In this document: piece after piece, positions 44,891 to 53,350 of the stretch
Layout of the letters: every line of letters starts with the position of its first letter
How positions within the stretch are numbered: position 1 is the first letter of the stretch
Translations under genes and position numbers: made by a program
Origin: Bacteroidia bacterium
Lineage (GTDB): Bacteria; Bacteroidota; Bacteroidia; Flavobacteriales_D; Sanyastnellaceae
Direction: 5' to 3'
Assembly: GCA_030427925.1 (NCBI GenBank)
Contig: JAUICJ010000002.1
Span: 62,001 to 126,000 of the forward strand
Length of the DNA: 64,000 nucleotides
The notes under the pieces: generated by a model
The model's input: only the letters and a program-made list of their open reading frames with translations
What the model was told of the DNA's origin: nothing
Database searches by the model: none

Positions 44891-45286
44891 TCAACGGGAA
44901 CCGTTTGATCGGGCGAACAAGGTTTCCAATCGAATCAGGCTCACGAGGTGAAAGGTTCCCCCTTCTACGTTCCACGTTTGGTAATTCATGGGATCGGGCT
45001 CTACCCCGGTTGGCAACTCAGAGGGTTTGAGCACCCCATCCTCCCACGGACGCGCTTCCACGGGCCACCAAGGAGCGGTGCGATCTTGCAGCTGCTTGAT
45101 GGTCGGCTCAAAGACCCATCCGCGCTCTTCCCAAAACGCCATGCGCTTCGGGTCCTGCTGCCATTCGGACCACGTGGTTTCCAAATCCGCCACAAATGCA
45201 TTGGGGCGCGTTGTTTGGGCGATCGCCTCGGAACCCAATCCGAAGCACAGAACCGCCACCAAGATGTGAATTGCCTTCGTTTTCAT
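44891..45286 (-). CDS. small exported protein, unknown function
   Basis: A 131-residue protein with a signal peptide (AIHILVAVLCFGLGSEAIAQ) and a mature part rich in Trp and acidic residues (TWSEWQQDPKRMAFWEERGW). No family recognised. The promoter-like TATCTTTC ends five bases before its ATG at 45286, so it looks like the first gene of a run with the gliding-type secreted protein and the helicase, 20 and 2 bases apart. Confidence 0.72.
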   Translation of the reverse strand: MKTKAIHILVAVLCFGLGSEAIAQTTRPNAFVADLETTWSEWQQDPKRMAFWEERGWVFEPTIKQLQDRTAPWWPVEARPWEDGVLKPSELPTGVEPDPMNYQTWNVEGGTFHLVSLIRLETLFARSNGSR

Positions 45287-45384
45287 CGTGCGAAAGATAG
45301 ACCGAATTTAACCGTCTGCGGTTGCATGGGGTTCCGTAAAACTGCCGTTCGCACCCTCTGGACGAAAAAAAAACGCATCGGAAT

Positions 45385-45413
45385 TTGCTTCACAAGAATT
45401 CTGTCTATCTTTG
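45385..45413 (+). promoter_or_regulatory. promoter of the tRNA cluster
   Basis: TTG (45385-45387) and TATCTTTG (45406-45413) with 18 bases between them, the textbook Bacteroidota -33/-7 pair, about 55 bases ahead of tRNA-Lys. Unlike the protein-gene promoters here it has a clear -33 element. Confidence 0.75.
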
Positions 45414-45467
45414 CCCCCCCGAAACGGAACGGCGAAGCGCGGTCCTCCCGGGAAATCTTTGAAATCC

Positions 45468-45541
45468 GATCTCGTAGCTCAGCTGGTTAGAGCATCTCAC
45501 TTTTAATGAGAGGGTCCTGGGTTCGAGTCCCAGCGGGATCA
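45468..45541 (+). tRNA. tRNA-Lys (anticodon TTT)
   Basis: Acceptor GATCTCG pairs with CGGGATC, discriminator A; anticodon stem TCTCA/TGAGA with loop CTTTTAA (45500-45506), giving TTT; TPsiC arm GGGTTCGAGTCCC. CCA is not encoded. Confidence 0.97.
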
Positions 45542-45568
45542 CATTTCACCTTGTAACGAGGTGGCACC

Positions 45569-45653
45569 GCCCAGGTGCTGAAATTGGTAGACAGGCATGG
45601 TTGAGGGCCATGTGTCCGTTTAGGGCGTGCGGGTTCGAGTCCCGCCCTGGGCA
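45569..45653 (+). tRNA. tRNA-Leu (anticodon GAG)
   Basis: Class II tRNA with a long variable arm. Acceptor GCCCAGG/CCTGGGC, anticodon stem CATGG/CCATG around TTGAGGG (45601-45607), anticodon GAG; TPsiC arm CGGGTTCGAGTCCCG. Confidence 0.96.
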
Positions 45654-45668
45654 CTTCGTTTTTCACCT

Positions 45669-45750
45669 ACCCGGGTGGCGAAATTGGTAGACGCGCAGTC
45701 TTCAGGCGGCTGTGCCTTCGGGCGTGCTGGTTCGAGTCCAGTTCCGGGTA
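45669..45750 (+). tRNA. tRNA-Leu (anticodon CAG)
   Basis: Class II tRNA. Acceptor ACCCGGG/TCCGGGT, anticodon stem CAGTC/GGCTG around TTCAGGC (45701-45707), anticodon CAG; discriminator A at 45750. Third of a tandem trio. Confidence 0.96.
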
Positions 45751-45754
45751 CGGT

Positions 45755-45783
45755 AGCCCTGCATGCTCATGCGGGGCTTTTTT
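45755..45783 (+). terminator. terminator of the tRNA cluster
   Basis: Stem AGCCCTGCAT / ATGCGGGGCT (one wobble pair) with a 4-base loop, followed by a run of T, 5 bases beyond the last tRNA. Confidence 0.8.
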
Positions 45784-45832
45784 GTGGCCGCTATTTGGGC
45801 CCTTCTGGGAACATCCACCCGCCTCCATCGGT

Positions 45833-45840
45833 TATCTTCG
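45833..45840 (+). promoter_or_regulatory. -7 promoter element TATCTTCG of the DAHP synthase gene
   Basis: TAnnTTCG match 4 bases (CATC) before a GTG at 45845; it supports GTG as the start and an essentially leaderless mRNA. Confidence 0.55.
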
Positions 45841-45844
45841 CATC

Positions 45845-46945
45845 GTGAACCTGCACAGCCCACAACCCCATCGGGACCTGACCGCCGAACGCCTTCCTCA
45901 TCCGTTGGTGATTGCCGGCCCATGCAGTGCCGAAACCGAAGCGCAGGTCGTGGAAACGGCGAAGGCGCTGGCGGCAACGGGCAGGGTTCACTTGTTGCGC
46001 GCTGGCATCTGGAAGCCCAGGACGCGGCCGCAAACCTTTGAGGGGGTTGGAGACGATGGGTTGAACTGGTTGGTGAAAGCGCGCACTGAAAGCGGGTTGC
46101 CGATTTGCACGGAAGTGGCGAACACCCGGCACGTGGAGGCGTGCTTGGAGGCGGGGCTGGATGCTGTTTGGATTGGGGCACGCACCACGGTGTCGCCCTT
46201 TGCTGTTCAGGAAATTGCCGAAGCCCTCAAAGGCACCAACATTCCTGTGCTGGTGAAGAATCCGATGCACGCTGACTTGAAGCTCTGGATCGGCGCCATT
46301 GAACGCGTACAGGCCTTGGTCGATGGTCCGGTTTGGGCGTTGCACCGGGGCTTCACGGGATACCAGCACAAGGAATTCCGGAATGCCCCCATGTGGGAAG
46401 TGCCCATTGCCCTGCGTGCCGAGAAACCCGAAGTGCCGGTCCTGTGCGACCCGAGCCACATCGGCGGCCGCAGGGACTTGCTGGAACCGGTTGCCCAAAA
46501 AGCCATGGATTTGGGCATGGCCGGACTGATGCTTGAAGTGCACCCCACACCAAGCGAGGCGTGGAGTGACGCGGAACAACAGATCACGCCCGAGCGATTC
46601 GTCGAAATGCTCGACCACCTGACCATTCGCGCGGAATTGCCTGAAGGGGACTTGGTCGATGGCTTGGCAGCGCTTCGCATGCAGATGGATTCCGTGGATG
46701 AACAGTTGGTGGAACTATTGGCTGCGCGCATGGATTTGGCGCGGTCCATCGGCCAGTTTAAAAAGGAACACGGCATCACCATCCTGCAGTTGGAGCGCTG
46801 GAAACAGGTGTTCGCGAGCCGCAGCCGGTGGGGCAAGGACCTGCGTTTGGGCGAAACCTTCATGATGAACCTCCTTGAACACGTGCACAACGAGAGCATC
46901 CGCGTGCAAACGGAGGTCATGAACGAAAAAAAATCAGCCGAATAA
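45845..46945 (+). CDS. bifunctional DAHP synthase / chorismate mutase
   Basis: First enzyme of the aromatic pathway joined to the chorismate mutase that feeds Phe/Tyr synthesis. Seen: type I-beta/KDO8P-like DAHP synthase with VIAGPCSAETEAQV near residue 22, RAGIWKPRTRPQTFEG near 52, LPICTEV, VLVKNPM near 138, and CDPSHIGGRRDLL near 203; then from about residue 275 an AroQ-class chorismate mutase (LRMQMDSVDEQLVELLAARMDLARSIGQFKKEHG). Length 366. Feedback control by the fused mutase domain is known for this group. No other aromatic gene is adjacent; the next feature downstream is a possible small RNA. Confidence 0.93.
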   Translation: MNLHSPQPHRDLTAERLPHPLVIAGPCSAETEAQVVETAKALAATGRVHLLRAGIWKPRTRPQTFEGVGDDGLNWLVKARTESGLPICTEVANTRHVEACLEAGLDAVWIGARTTVSPFAVQEIAEALKGTNIPVLVKNPMHADLKLWIGAIERVQALVDGPVWALHRGFTGYQHKEFRNAPMWEVPIALRAEKPEVPVLCDPSHIGGRRDLLEPVAQKAMDLGMAGLMLEVHPTPSEAWSDAEQQITPERFVEMLDHLTIRAELPEGDLVDGLAALRMQMDSVDEQLVELLAARMDLARSIGQFKKEHGITILQLERWKQVFASRSRWGKDLRLGETFMMNLLEHVHNESIRVQTEVMNEKKSAE

Positions 46946-46984
46946 GTCGCTGTTTTCCAGTTCGTTACGAACTAATTTTCATTT

Positions 46985-47120
46985 TTCTCGTTCGAAAAGG
47001 AAACTTCTTTTCAGCACGTGCCGTAAAGGGACTTGGTTTTGGTTTTGCCATTCTCCCAAGGAGAATAACAGAAATCAGGCGATTTGGTGAGAAAGGGGGC
47101 CTCAACGGAGGTCCCCTTTT
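46985..47120 (+). ncRNA. possible small RNA ending in a terminator
   Basis: No protein gene fits in 46946-47134. It contains a perfect palindrome AGTTCGTTACGAACT (46959-46973), a TAATTTTC promoter-like element (46973-46980), a hairpin ATTCTCC/GGAGAAT near 47051-47066, and a strong terminator (47092-47120). A transcript of about 135 bases is inferred; alternatively the region is just the 3' end of the DAHP synthase transcript. Confidence 0.3.
47092..47120 (+). terminator. hairpin terminator before the DUF983 gene
   Basis: Stem AAAGGGGGCCTC / GAGGTCCCCTTT with loop AACG, one wobble pair, and TTTT at the end; the mirror-image A-run makes it usable from either strand. Confidence 0.8.
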
Positions 47121-47134
47121 GACGTTTTATGGGT

Positions 47135-47536
47135 TCACTCGACCGGCTTGCGTTTGGTCAACAACTGGATCCAAATCGCTCGACTCACCCGGTATACCGG
47201 CGGAAGCAGCACAATGAGCGTGGTGATGCCGGTGGTCAGGAACAAGGTCACGTGCGTGAAAAAGGAGAACTCAATCCAGCCCAGGGCATCGAACGTGTAC
47301 AACGCGACCAACACCGCGACCCACAACGCGACCGTCAGCGCGTACGAGACATACGCTGCCCCGAAGTAAAACCCCGGCTCCCGCTCGAAATCCTCGCCAC
47401 AAACCGGACACGATTTGTTCATCTTCGAGGTGGTGGACAAGCGGTAAGCATTGGGGAATTGAAACAGGTTGCCCTCGCGACATTGAGGGCATTTCAAGGC
47501 CAAAATGGCCCCTAGGAGGGAACGTTGTTTCGCCAT
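47135..47536 (-). CDS. DUF983 membrane protein with a zinc-ribbon-like N-terminus
   Basis: A 133-residue protein with CPQCREGNLF and CPVCGEDF (four cysteines, likely a zinc site) and two hydrophobic segments in the second half (YALTVALWVAVLVALY, FLTTGITTLIVLLPPVY). This matches the DUF983 family of inner-membrane proteins of unknown function. The promoter element TACTTTCG sits four bases before the ATG. Between its start and the ABC exporter's stop lie 59 bases. Confidence 0.85.
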   Translation of the reverse strand: MAKQRSLLGAILALKCPQCREGNLFQFPNAYRLSTTSKMNKSCPVCGEDFEREPGFYFGAAYVSYALTVALWVAVLVALYTFDALGWIEFSFFTHVTLFLTTGITTLIVLLPPVYRVSRAIWIQLLTKRKPVE

Positions 47537-47540
47537 GCCG

Positions 47541-47548
47541 CGAAAGTA
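47541..47548 (-). promoter_or_regulatory. -7 promoter element TACTTTCG of the DUF983 gene
   Basis: TAnnTTCG match 4 bases (CGGC) before the ATG at 47536. Confidence 0.5.
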
Positions 47549-47595
47549 CCGCAAAACACCCGGTGTTTCGGGAACTTGGGTCACGCGCTGCCCGG

Positions 47596-49407
47596 TCAGG
47601 CCAAATCCTGCATCTCCACCAACCTTCGGTACACCCCTCCCCGCTCCATCAACTCATCGTGCGTCCCGGACTCCACGATGCGCCCGCCGTCAAGGACGTG
47701 GATGGCATCCGCGTGGCGGACCGTGCTCAGCCGGTGTGCGATGACCAGCACCGTTCGGTTCGACATGAGCCGATCGATGGCCTGCTGCACCAGTTGCTCC
47801 GACTCCGTGTCCAAGGCCGAAGTGGCCTCGTCCAAGAGCAAGATGGGTGGGTCCTTGTACAAGGCGCGCGCGATGGAGAGGCGCTGCCGCTGCCCGCCGC
47901 TCAGTCGGCCACCGCCATCGCCGATGAAGGCCTCGAATCCGCCGGGCAAGGCCTCGATGAACTCCAGGGCGTTCGCGGCTCGGGCCACTTCGCGCAGGCG
48001 CTCGGGGTCGGGCGAGGTCTCGCCCAGTGCGATGTTCGCCGCGACCGAGTCGTTGAACAGGATGGCCTCCTGGGTGACGACGCCGAGCTGGGCGCGGAGC
48101 GTGGCGATGTCGAGGTTGCGGAGGTCGTGCCCGTCGAGCGCAATGCGGCCCGATTGCGGGTCGTGGAACCGAGCGAGCAGGGAGGCCAAGGTCGTTTTGC
48201 CGGAGCCGGATGGGCCGACGAGGGCCACGGTTTGGCCCCGGTGCACCGTGAAGTCAATGGCCTGGACCACCGGGGCGTCGGGGGCGTAACCGAACTGAAC
48301 GCCTTCGAAGGCAATGCGGGAGGTGAATCCGTTCCACGGGGCGGGCTGTGCCGGTTCCGGGATGCGGGCCTGTTCCTTGAGGATGGCGTCGAGGCGGTCG
48401 AGGGAGGCGGCGCCTTTTTGGACTTTAAACCACCCGTCGCTCAAGGCGCGCGCAGGGGGAATGATTTGGGAAAACACCACCAAATAACCGATGAACCAAT
48501 CGCCCGACAGCCCACCGCGGCCTTCCAACACGAGTTCCCCGCCGAACCACAACAAGATGGCCATCACCGTCAAACTGATGGTTTCACTCATCGGGGAACT
48601 CAGGTACTCCCGCTTGTAGAGCTTTCGGATCAGCTCGAAATAGCGCTCGTTCGTGGCATCAAAACGGCGAGAAAACGCCGCCTCAGCGTGGAAGGCCTTG
48701 ACCACCCGCATGCCCCCAAGGGTCTCCTCAATGACGCTCATCAATTCCCCCAAGCGGTCCTTGCCGCGCTTCGCCGCATGCTTCAGGCTCTTTGCAATCC
48801 GGCTGATGAGGAACCCGCTCAACGGCAGGAAAATCAGGGCAAACAACGTCAGCTCCCAGCTCATGGCAAACAACGTCCCCAACGACACCAGCAACATGAT
48901 GGGACTTTTAAAGAGGACTTCGATCGTGCCGATGATGGAGAATTCCACTTCCATCAAATCATTGGTCATCAAGGACATGACGTTTCCCTTTCGGGCTTCG
49001 GTGTACCAACCGACGGGCAGCACCAGCAAGCGGTCATACAATTCCTTGCGCAAGTCACGGGCCACGCCGGTTCGGATGGTGGCGAGGCTGTACAGGGCCG
49101 CGTAGCTCACCGCATTCTTCAACACCGCCAAGATGACGATCGCCACGCACAGCGTCACCAGCGCTTGCTTGGGCCCCACTTCCAACACAAAGGCGTCGAA
49201 CGCTCCGTTCACGCGTTCCAACAGGGAGGCGTCCGCGGCGAGTTCCGGCGCCTCCGGGGTCCCCGAAAACAGGATGCGCAAAAAGGGCACCACGCTGAGG
49301 AAGGTGAACAAGGAGAGGACGGCATTGAGCACGTTGAATCCCGCGTTCGCCACCAAATTCAGGCGATACCGCCCCACCCATTGCCACAGCTCCCGAAACC
49401 GGTTCAC
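47596..49407 (-). CDS. ABC exporter, MsbA-like, permease and ATPase in one chain
   Basis: Half-transporter of 603 residues with an N-terminal six-helix membrane domain (to about residue 330) and a C-terminal ATPase: Walker A ALVGPSGSGKTTLASLLA near 393, signature LSGGQRQRLSIARAL near 495, Walker B PILLLDEATSALD, and the H-loop VLVIAHRLSTV. Such exporters move lipids, lipid A or small molecules; the cargo is not readable. The GTG start overlaps the purB stop (GTGA), so the two are translationally coupled. Confidence 0.9.
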   Translation of the reverse strand: MNRFRELWQWVGRYRLNLVANAGFNVLNAVLSLFTFLSVVPFLRILFSGTPEAPELAADASLLERVNGAFDAFVLEVGPKQALVTLCVAIVILAVLKNAVSYAALYSLATIRTGVARDLRKELYDRLLVLPVGWYTEARKGNVMSLMTNDLMEVEFSIIGTIEVLFKSPIMLLVSLGTLFAMSWELTLFALIFLPLSGFLISRIAKSLKHAAKRGKDRLGELMSVIEETLGGMRVVKAFHAEAAFSRRFDATNERYFELIRKLYKREYLSSPMSETISLTVMAILLWFGGELVLEGRGGLSGDWFIGYLVVFSQIIPPARALSDGWFKVQKGAASLDRLDAILKEQARIPEPAQPAPWNGFTSRIAFEGVQFGYAPDAPVVQAIDFTVHRGQTVALVGPSGSGKTTLASLLARFHDPQSGRIALDGHDLRNLDIATLRAQLGVVTQEAILFNDSVAANIALGETSPDPERLREVARAANALEFIEALPGGFEAFIGDGGGRLSGGQRQRLSIARALYKDPPILLLDEATSALDTESEQLVQQAIDRLMSNRTVLVIAHRLSTVRHADAIHVLDGGRIVESGTHDELMERGGVYRRLVEMQDLA

Positions 49408-50774
49408 AGCGCTTGGTCCACGAGGTCTGCGGAGCGCCCCACGTACGAACTCGGCGTGATGGCACGCAATTCCTCCTTTACGTCGTCCGCAATGTTCAAG
49501 CCGCTGATGAAGGTGGCAATGGCTTCCGCATCGATGGCTGTGTGGGTGCGCGTCAAGGCCTTGAGCGCTTCGTACGGTTGGGGGTAGCCTTCGCGCCGGA
49601 GAACGGTTTGGATGCCCTCCGCGACGATGGCCCAATTCGCTTCGAGGTCCGCAGCCAGGCGGTCCCGGTTGAGCAACAATTTGCCCAGTCCCTTCTCTAG
49701 GGAGCGCAGGGCGATGAGGCTGTGTCCCATCGGCACGCCCAAATTGCGCAACACCGTGGAATCCGTCAGGTCCCGCTGCAACCGGCTGATGGGCAACTTC
49801 TCGGCAAAGTGCATCAAGAGCGCGTTCGCAACGCCCAGGTTGCCCTCGCTGTTCTCGAAATCGATGGGGTTCACTTTGTGCGGCATCGCACTCGACCCGA
49901 CTTCACCCGCGTTGATGCGCTGCTTGAAGTAGTCGAGCGAGATGTACGTCCAAACGTCCCGGTCCAAGTCCAGCAAGATCGTGTGCACCCGGCGCAAAGC
50001 ATCGCACCAAGCGGCGAGGTAATCGTAGTGCTCGATTTGGGTCGTCGTGCGGCTGCGCGTAAGGCCGAGGCCGACTTCCACGAAGTCGTTGCCGAAGGCG
50101 ATCCAGTCGATCGCGGGGTAGGCCACGTGGTGCGCGTTGAATCCGCCCGTGGCTCCCCCGAATTTCGCCGCATACGGCACCGCATCGAGCGCGGCCAACT
50201 GCCGATCGAGCCGCTCCACGAACACCGCCCACTCCTTGCCGAGGGTGACCGGAGAAGCGGTTTGGCCGTGCGTGCGGGCGAGCATGGGGATGTCGCGCCA
50301 CTCGGCGGCTTGTTCCGCGAGGACGCCGCGCACCGAGGCGAGCAGCGGGCGCAGGACTTCCTCGGTGGCGCGCTTCAGGCTCAATGGGATGGCCGTGTTG
50401 TTGACGTCTTGGGAAGTCAGGCCGAAGTGCACGAATTCGCTGAACGCGGCGAGGCCGAAGTCCGCCATGCGCTCCTTGATGAAGTATTCGACCGCCTTGA
50501 CGTCGTGGTTCGTGGTGCGTTCGAGTTCCTTGATGCGGGAGGCATCGGCTTCGGTGAAGGAGCGGTAGAGGGCACGGAGGGCATCGGTTTGGGCTGCGGG
50601 AAAGCCCGCCAACTGCGGCAAGGGCAACGCCACCAGCGCGAGGAAGTACTCGACTTCCACCTCCACGCGGTGCGCCATCAAACCAAATTCCGATAAAAAG
50701 GGCGCGAGCGCAGCGGTGTGGCGGCGGTATCGGCCATCCACGGGAGAAACAGCAGTCAGGGCGTTGAGGTCCAT
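49404..50774 (-). CDS. purB: adenylosuccinate lyase
   Basis: Splits SAICAR and adenylosuccinate in purine synthesis. Seen: SPVDGRYRRHTAALAPFLSE near the N-terminus, HFGLTSQDVNNTA near residue 110, LARTHGQTASPVTLGKE near 162, and the fumarase-family signature SSAMPHKVNPIDFENSEGN near 290; 456 residues, normal. A TACTTTTG element lies 18 bases before the ATG at 50774. Gene order purB then ABC exporter with a 4-base overlap. Confidence 0.95.
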   Translation of the reverse strand: MDLNALTAVSPVDGRYRRHTAALAPFLSEFGLMAHRVEVEVEYFLALVALPLPQLAGFPAAQTDALRALYRSFTEADASRIKELERTTNHDVKAVEYFIKERMADFGLAAFSEFVHFGLTSQDVNNTAIPLSLKRATEEVLRPLLASVRGVLAEQAAEWRDIPMLARTHGQTASPVTLGKEWAVFVERLDRQLAALDAVPYAAKFGGATGGFNAHHVAYPAIDWIAFGNDFVEVGLGLTRSRTTTQIEHYDYLAAWCDALRRVHTILLDLDRDVWTYISLDYFKQRINAGEVGSSAMPHKVNPIDFENSEGNLGVANALLMHFAEKLPISRLQRDLTDSTVLRNLGVPMGHSLIALRSLEKGLGKLLLNRDRLAADLEANWAIVAEGIQTVLRREGYPQPYEALKALTRTHTAIDAEAIATFISGLNIADDVKEELRAITPSSYVGRSADLVDQAL

Positions 50775-50839
50775 GCGGGCGAGTTTGTGGCGCAAAAGTA
50801 GTTCATGCGACCGACCTGCGCCGGGTGTATCTTGGGGGC

Positions 50840-51331
50840 ATGCAACGGACGTGGATGCGTTTGGTGGTGGCCTGTTGGGCCGTGGGTGCAGCGAGTGGCG
50901 CGCTGTTGAACGCCTTGAATGGCCAAATCTGCCCCGCCTATTTCCAACGCGTGCTTCACTGGGATTTTCCGGGCGTTGCAGCGGCCGCGATGTTGCAAGG
51001 CGTTTTCGAGGGCTCGTTGTATGCGGTGTTGGTGGCGTTGGTTTTGGGGTGGAGTTGGATGCGGGGCGGGGGCGACCGGCCGGGTCGTCGGGCGTTGCCG
51101 GGCATCGTGGGCTGGTGGGCGGCGGGCGCGTTGGTCGGGGGCGGGATGGGCTGCGGATTCGCCGCCTTGAGTGCGGACTTTTTCACGGCGACGTTTCCTC
51201 CGTCGGCGGGCCTTGAAGGGACCGCGTTGCTTCGGTTTGCTTGGGTCGGAGGGAGCATCCAAGGAGCGCTGCTGGGGGCGGCCCTGGGCACCCTCGGGGC
51301 GGCCGCGCGGCTGCGCCGACCCGAAGCCTGA
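50840..51331 (+). CDS. small hydrophobic membrane protein, unknown function
   Basis: A 163-residue protein with four hydrophobic segments rich in Ala and Gly (VVACWAVGAASGALLNAL, VFEGSLYAVLVALVLGWSWM, WAAGALVGGGMGCGFAAL, SIQGALLGAALGTLGAAA). No motif recognised. Start ATG 50840 is preceded by TATCTTGG four bases upstream, a variant of the promoter motif. It ends 14 bases before the MBL-fold gene, which has its own TACCTTCG. Confidence 0.7.
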   Translation: MQRTWMRLVVACWAVGAASGALLNALNGQICPAYFQRVLHWDFPGVAAAAMLQGVFEGSLYAVLVALVLGWSWMRGGGDRPGRRALPGIVGWWAAGALVGGGMGCGFAALSADFFTATFPPSAGLEGTALLRFAWVGGSIQGALLGAALGTLGAAARLRRPEA

Positions 51332-51333
51332 CG

Positions 51334-51341
51334 TACCTTCG
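51334..51341 (+). promoter_or_regulatory. -7 promoter element TACCTTCG of the MBL-fold gene
   Basis: TAnnTTCG match 4 bases (CACC) before the ATG at 51346. Confidence 0.55.
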
Positions 51342-51345
51342 CACC

Positions 51346-52221
51346 ATGCAGTTTCACACCATCCAAACCGGGTACTTCAAACTCGACGGCGGCGCCATGT
51401 TTGGCGTGGTTCCCAAGCAACTCTGGTCCCAGCACGTCCCACCCGACGACCTCAACCTCTGCACCTGGTCCATGCGGTTGCTGCTCGTGGAAGCAGGCGA
51501 CCGGCTGCTGCTCATCGACACCGGCATCGGGGACAAGCAGTCCGAAAAGTTCTTCAGCCACTACCACCTGCACGGGGACCACACCTTGGATGGCGAACTG
51601 GCCCAGCGGGGATTTCACCGCGACGACATCACGGACGTCCTGTTGACGCATTTGCATTTCGACCACGTGGGCGGGGCCGTCAAGCGCACGCAGGACGGCG
51701 AACTCGTTCCGGCCTTTCCCCATGCGACGTTTTGGAGCTGCGAACGGCATTGGAATTGGGCGGTGAATCCGAATGCGCGGGAGAAGGCGTCGTTCCTCGC
51801 CGAGAACATCCTGCCCCTGGAGGCGAGCGGCCGGTTGCGCTTCGTGCCGCGCGATGGGCGGTGGTCGCGGGGGGCGTTGGGCGCGGCGTTCCCGGGTTTG
51901 GACCTCTTTTTTGCTGACGGGCACACGGAAAGCCAAATGATTCCCGTGCTCACCCAAGGCTCCACCCGCATCGCCTTCATGGCCGACCTCCTCCCCAGTG
52001 CGGCCCACGTGCCGCTCGCGTGGGTGATGGGCTACGACACCCGCCCGCTCCTCACGCTCGAAGAGAAGGACCTGTTCCTGCGGAACGCTGCGGAAGAAAA
52101 TTGGGTGCTGTTCCTCGAACACGATGGCCAGCACGCGGCCTGCACGGTGTCGCTCACGGAAAAAGGCGTGCGCGTTTCCGAACGCGCTCCTACGCTGGAG
52201 TCCCTCCTCGGCACCGCCTGA
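51346..52221 (+). CDS. metallo-beta-lactamase-fold hydrolase
   Basis: A 291-residue enzyme with the di-zinc motif THLHFDHVGG near residue 100, an upstream LLLIDTGIGDKQ near 56, the ADGHTESQM block near 189, the FMADLLPSAAHV Asp near 207, and a final EHDGQHAACTV His. The family is broad (quorum-quenching lactonases, glyoxalases, hydrolases); the DTGIG/HTESQ pattern resembles N-acyl homoserine lactonase-like members, but the substrate is unknown. Faces pyrD with a two-base gap. Confidence 0.85.
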   Translation: MQFHTIQTGYFKLDGGAMFGVVPKQLWSQHVPPDDLNLCTWSMRLLLVEAGDRLLLIDTGIGDKQSEKFFSHYHLHGDHTLDGELAQRGFHRDDITDVLLTHLHFDHVGGAVKRTQDGELVPAFPHATFWSCERHWNWAVNPNAREKASFLAENILPLEASGRLRFVPRDGRWSRGALGAAFPGLDLFFADGHTESQMIPVLTQGSTRIAFMADLLPSAAHVPLAWVMGYDTRPLLTLEEKDLFLRNAAEENWVLFLEHDGQHAACTVSLTEKGVRVSERAPTLESLLGTA

Positions 52222-52223
52222 AC

Positions 52224-53231
52224 TCAGCGCAAACCGCGCACAATGCGCTTCACCAGTCCCGGTCCCTCAAACACCAAACCGCTGTAAACCTGAACGAGCG
52301 TCGCGCCGGCATCCAGTTTCTCCTGGGCGGACTCGGCCCCGTCGATGCCCCCGACTCCGATGATGGGAAACGCCCCACCCGATCGTTCGTGCAGGTACCG
52401 AATGACCTCAGTCGAACGGGCGCGAACGGGCGCTCCGCTGATGCCCCCCGGTCCCAACGGCTCGACGTCCGAGGCGAGCCCTTGCCGTTCGATCGTGGTG
52501 TTCGCAGCGATGACCCCGTCCACCCCCACTTCCCGCACGATGGCGATGACGTCATCGAGTTGGCCGTCGGTCATGTCGGGGGCGATCTTCAACAGCACGG
52601 GACGCGGGTGAGGATACGTGCGGTTGCGATCGACCACCGCGCGCAGCAAGGCCTCCAACGGCTCGCGGTCCTGCAAGGCCCGCAAACCGGGCGTGTTCGG
52701 AGAACTGACGTTGACGGTGAAGTAGTCGACGTGCGGATGGAGGGCGTCGAGGCACGCCAAGTAGTCCGCGATGGCGTCCTCGTTGGGCGTGACCTTGTTC
52801 TTGCCGATGTTGCCCCCAACGAGGAGGCCGGACGGACGGCGCTTCAGGCGTTCGACAGCGGGTTCGACTCCACCGTTGTTGAAGCCCATTCGGTTGAGGA
52901 GGGCGCGATCGGCGGGCAAGCGAAAGAGTCGCGGTTGCGGATTTCCACTTTGGCCTACCGGCGTTAACGTACCTATTTCTACAAAGCCAAACCCGAGCAC
53001 GCCCAACTCGTGCAACCACCGCGCATCCTTGTCGAATCCGGCCGCCAAGCCCACCGGGTTCGGAAAGCGCAACCCCCACACCTCCACTTCCTTTTGCGGC
53101 GCTCGGAAGAACGCCCGCAACGCACTCGCCCCCCCGGGAATGGCGCACGCGAACCGCAGCAACCCCATCGTCATGTAATGCGCACGCTCCGGATCGATCC
53201 GGAAAATCAACGGTTTCAACCACTTGTACAT
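52224..53231 (-). CDS. pyrD: quinone-dependent dihydroorotate dehydrogenase
   Basis: Membrane-associated flavoenzyme oxidising dihydroorotate in pyrimidine synthesis. Seen: [25 protein letters not shown] membrane-binding N-terminus, [11 protein letters not shown] near residue 62, [12 protein letters not shown] near 87, NRMGFNNGG near 110, [11 protein letters not shown] with the catalytic Ser near 178, and ANTTI near 241; 335 residues, class 2. The ATG at 53231 is set by TATCTTTG five bases upstream and by the conserved N-terminus; a longer upstream frame is rejected. Confidence 0.95.
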   Translation of the reverse strand: MYKWLKPLIFRIDPERAHYMTMGLLRFACAIPGGASALRAFFRAPQKEVEVWGLRFPNPVGLAAGFDKDARWLHELGVLGFGFVEIGTLTPVGQSGNPQPRLFRLPADRALLNRMGFNNGGVEPAVERLKRRPSGLLVGGNIGKNKVTPNEDAIADYLACLDALHPHVDYFTVNVSSPNTPGLRALQDREPLEALLRAVVDRNRTYPHPRPVLLKIAPDMTDGQLDDVIAIVREVGVDGVIAANTTIERQGLASDVEPLGPGGISGAPVRARSTEVIRYLHERSGGAFPIIGVGGIDGAESAQEKLDAGATLVQVYSGLVFEGPGLVKRIVRGLR

Positions 53232-53236
53232 GGCCG

Positions 53237-53244
53237 CAAAGATA
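53237..53244 (-). promoter_or_regulatory. -7 promoter element TATCTTTG of pyrD
   Basis: Exact TAnnTTTG, 5 bases before the pyrD ATG at 53231. Confidence 0.55.
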
Positions 53245-53271
53245 ATCCGACCCCTTGCCGCGCCCGTCCAT

Positions 53272-53300
53272 TGTGAATAACCCTGTGAATAGTGTGGAAT
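53272..53300. promoter_or_regulatory. DnaA-box-like repeats
   Basis: TGTGAATAA (53272-53280, exact DnaA box on the complement, TTATTCACA), TGTGAATAG (53284-53292, one mismatch) and a weaker TGTGGAAT (53293-53300), 12 and 9 bases apart, in an AT-rich intergenic patch. They could also be operator sites for either flanking gene. Confidence 0.35.
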
Positions 53301-53350
53301 TATATCCCCGTCGAGCCCCTGAATGAAGCCCGTAGATTTGATTCCCAAGG

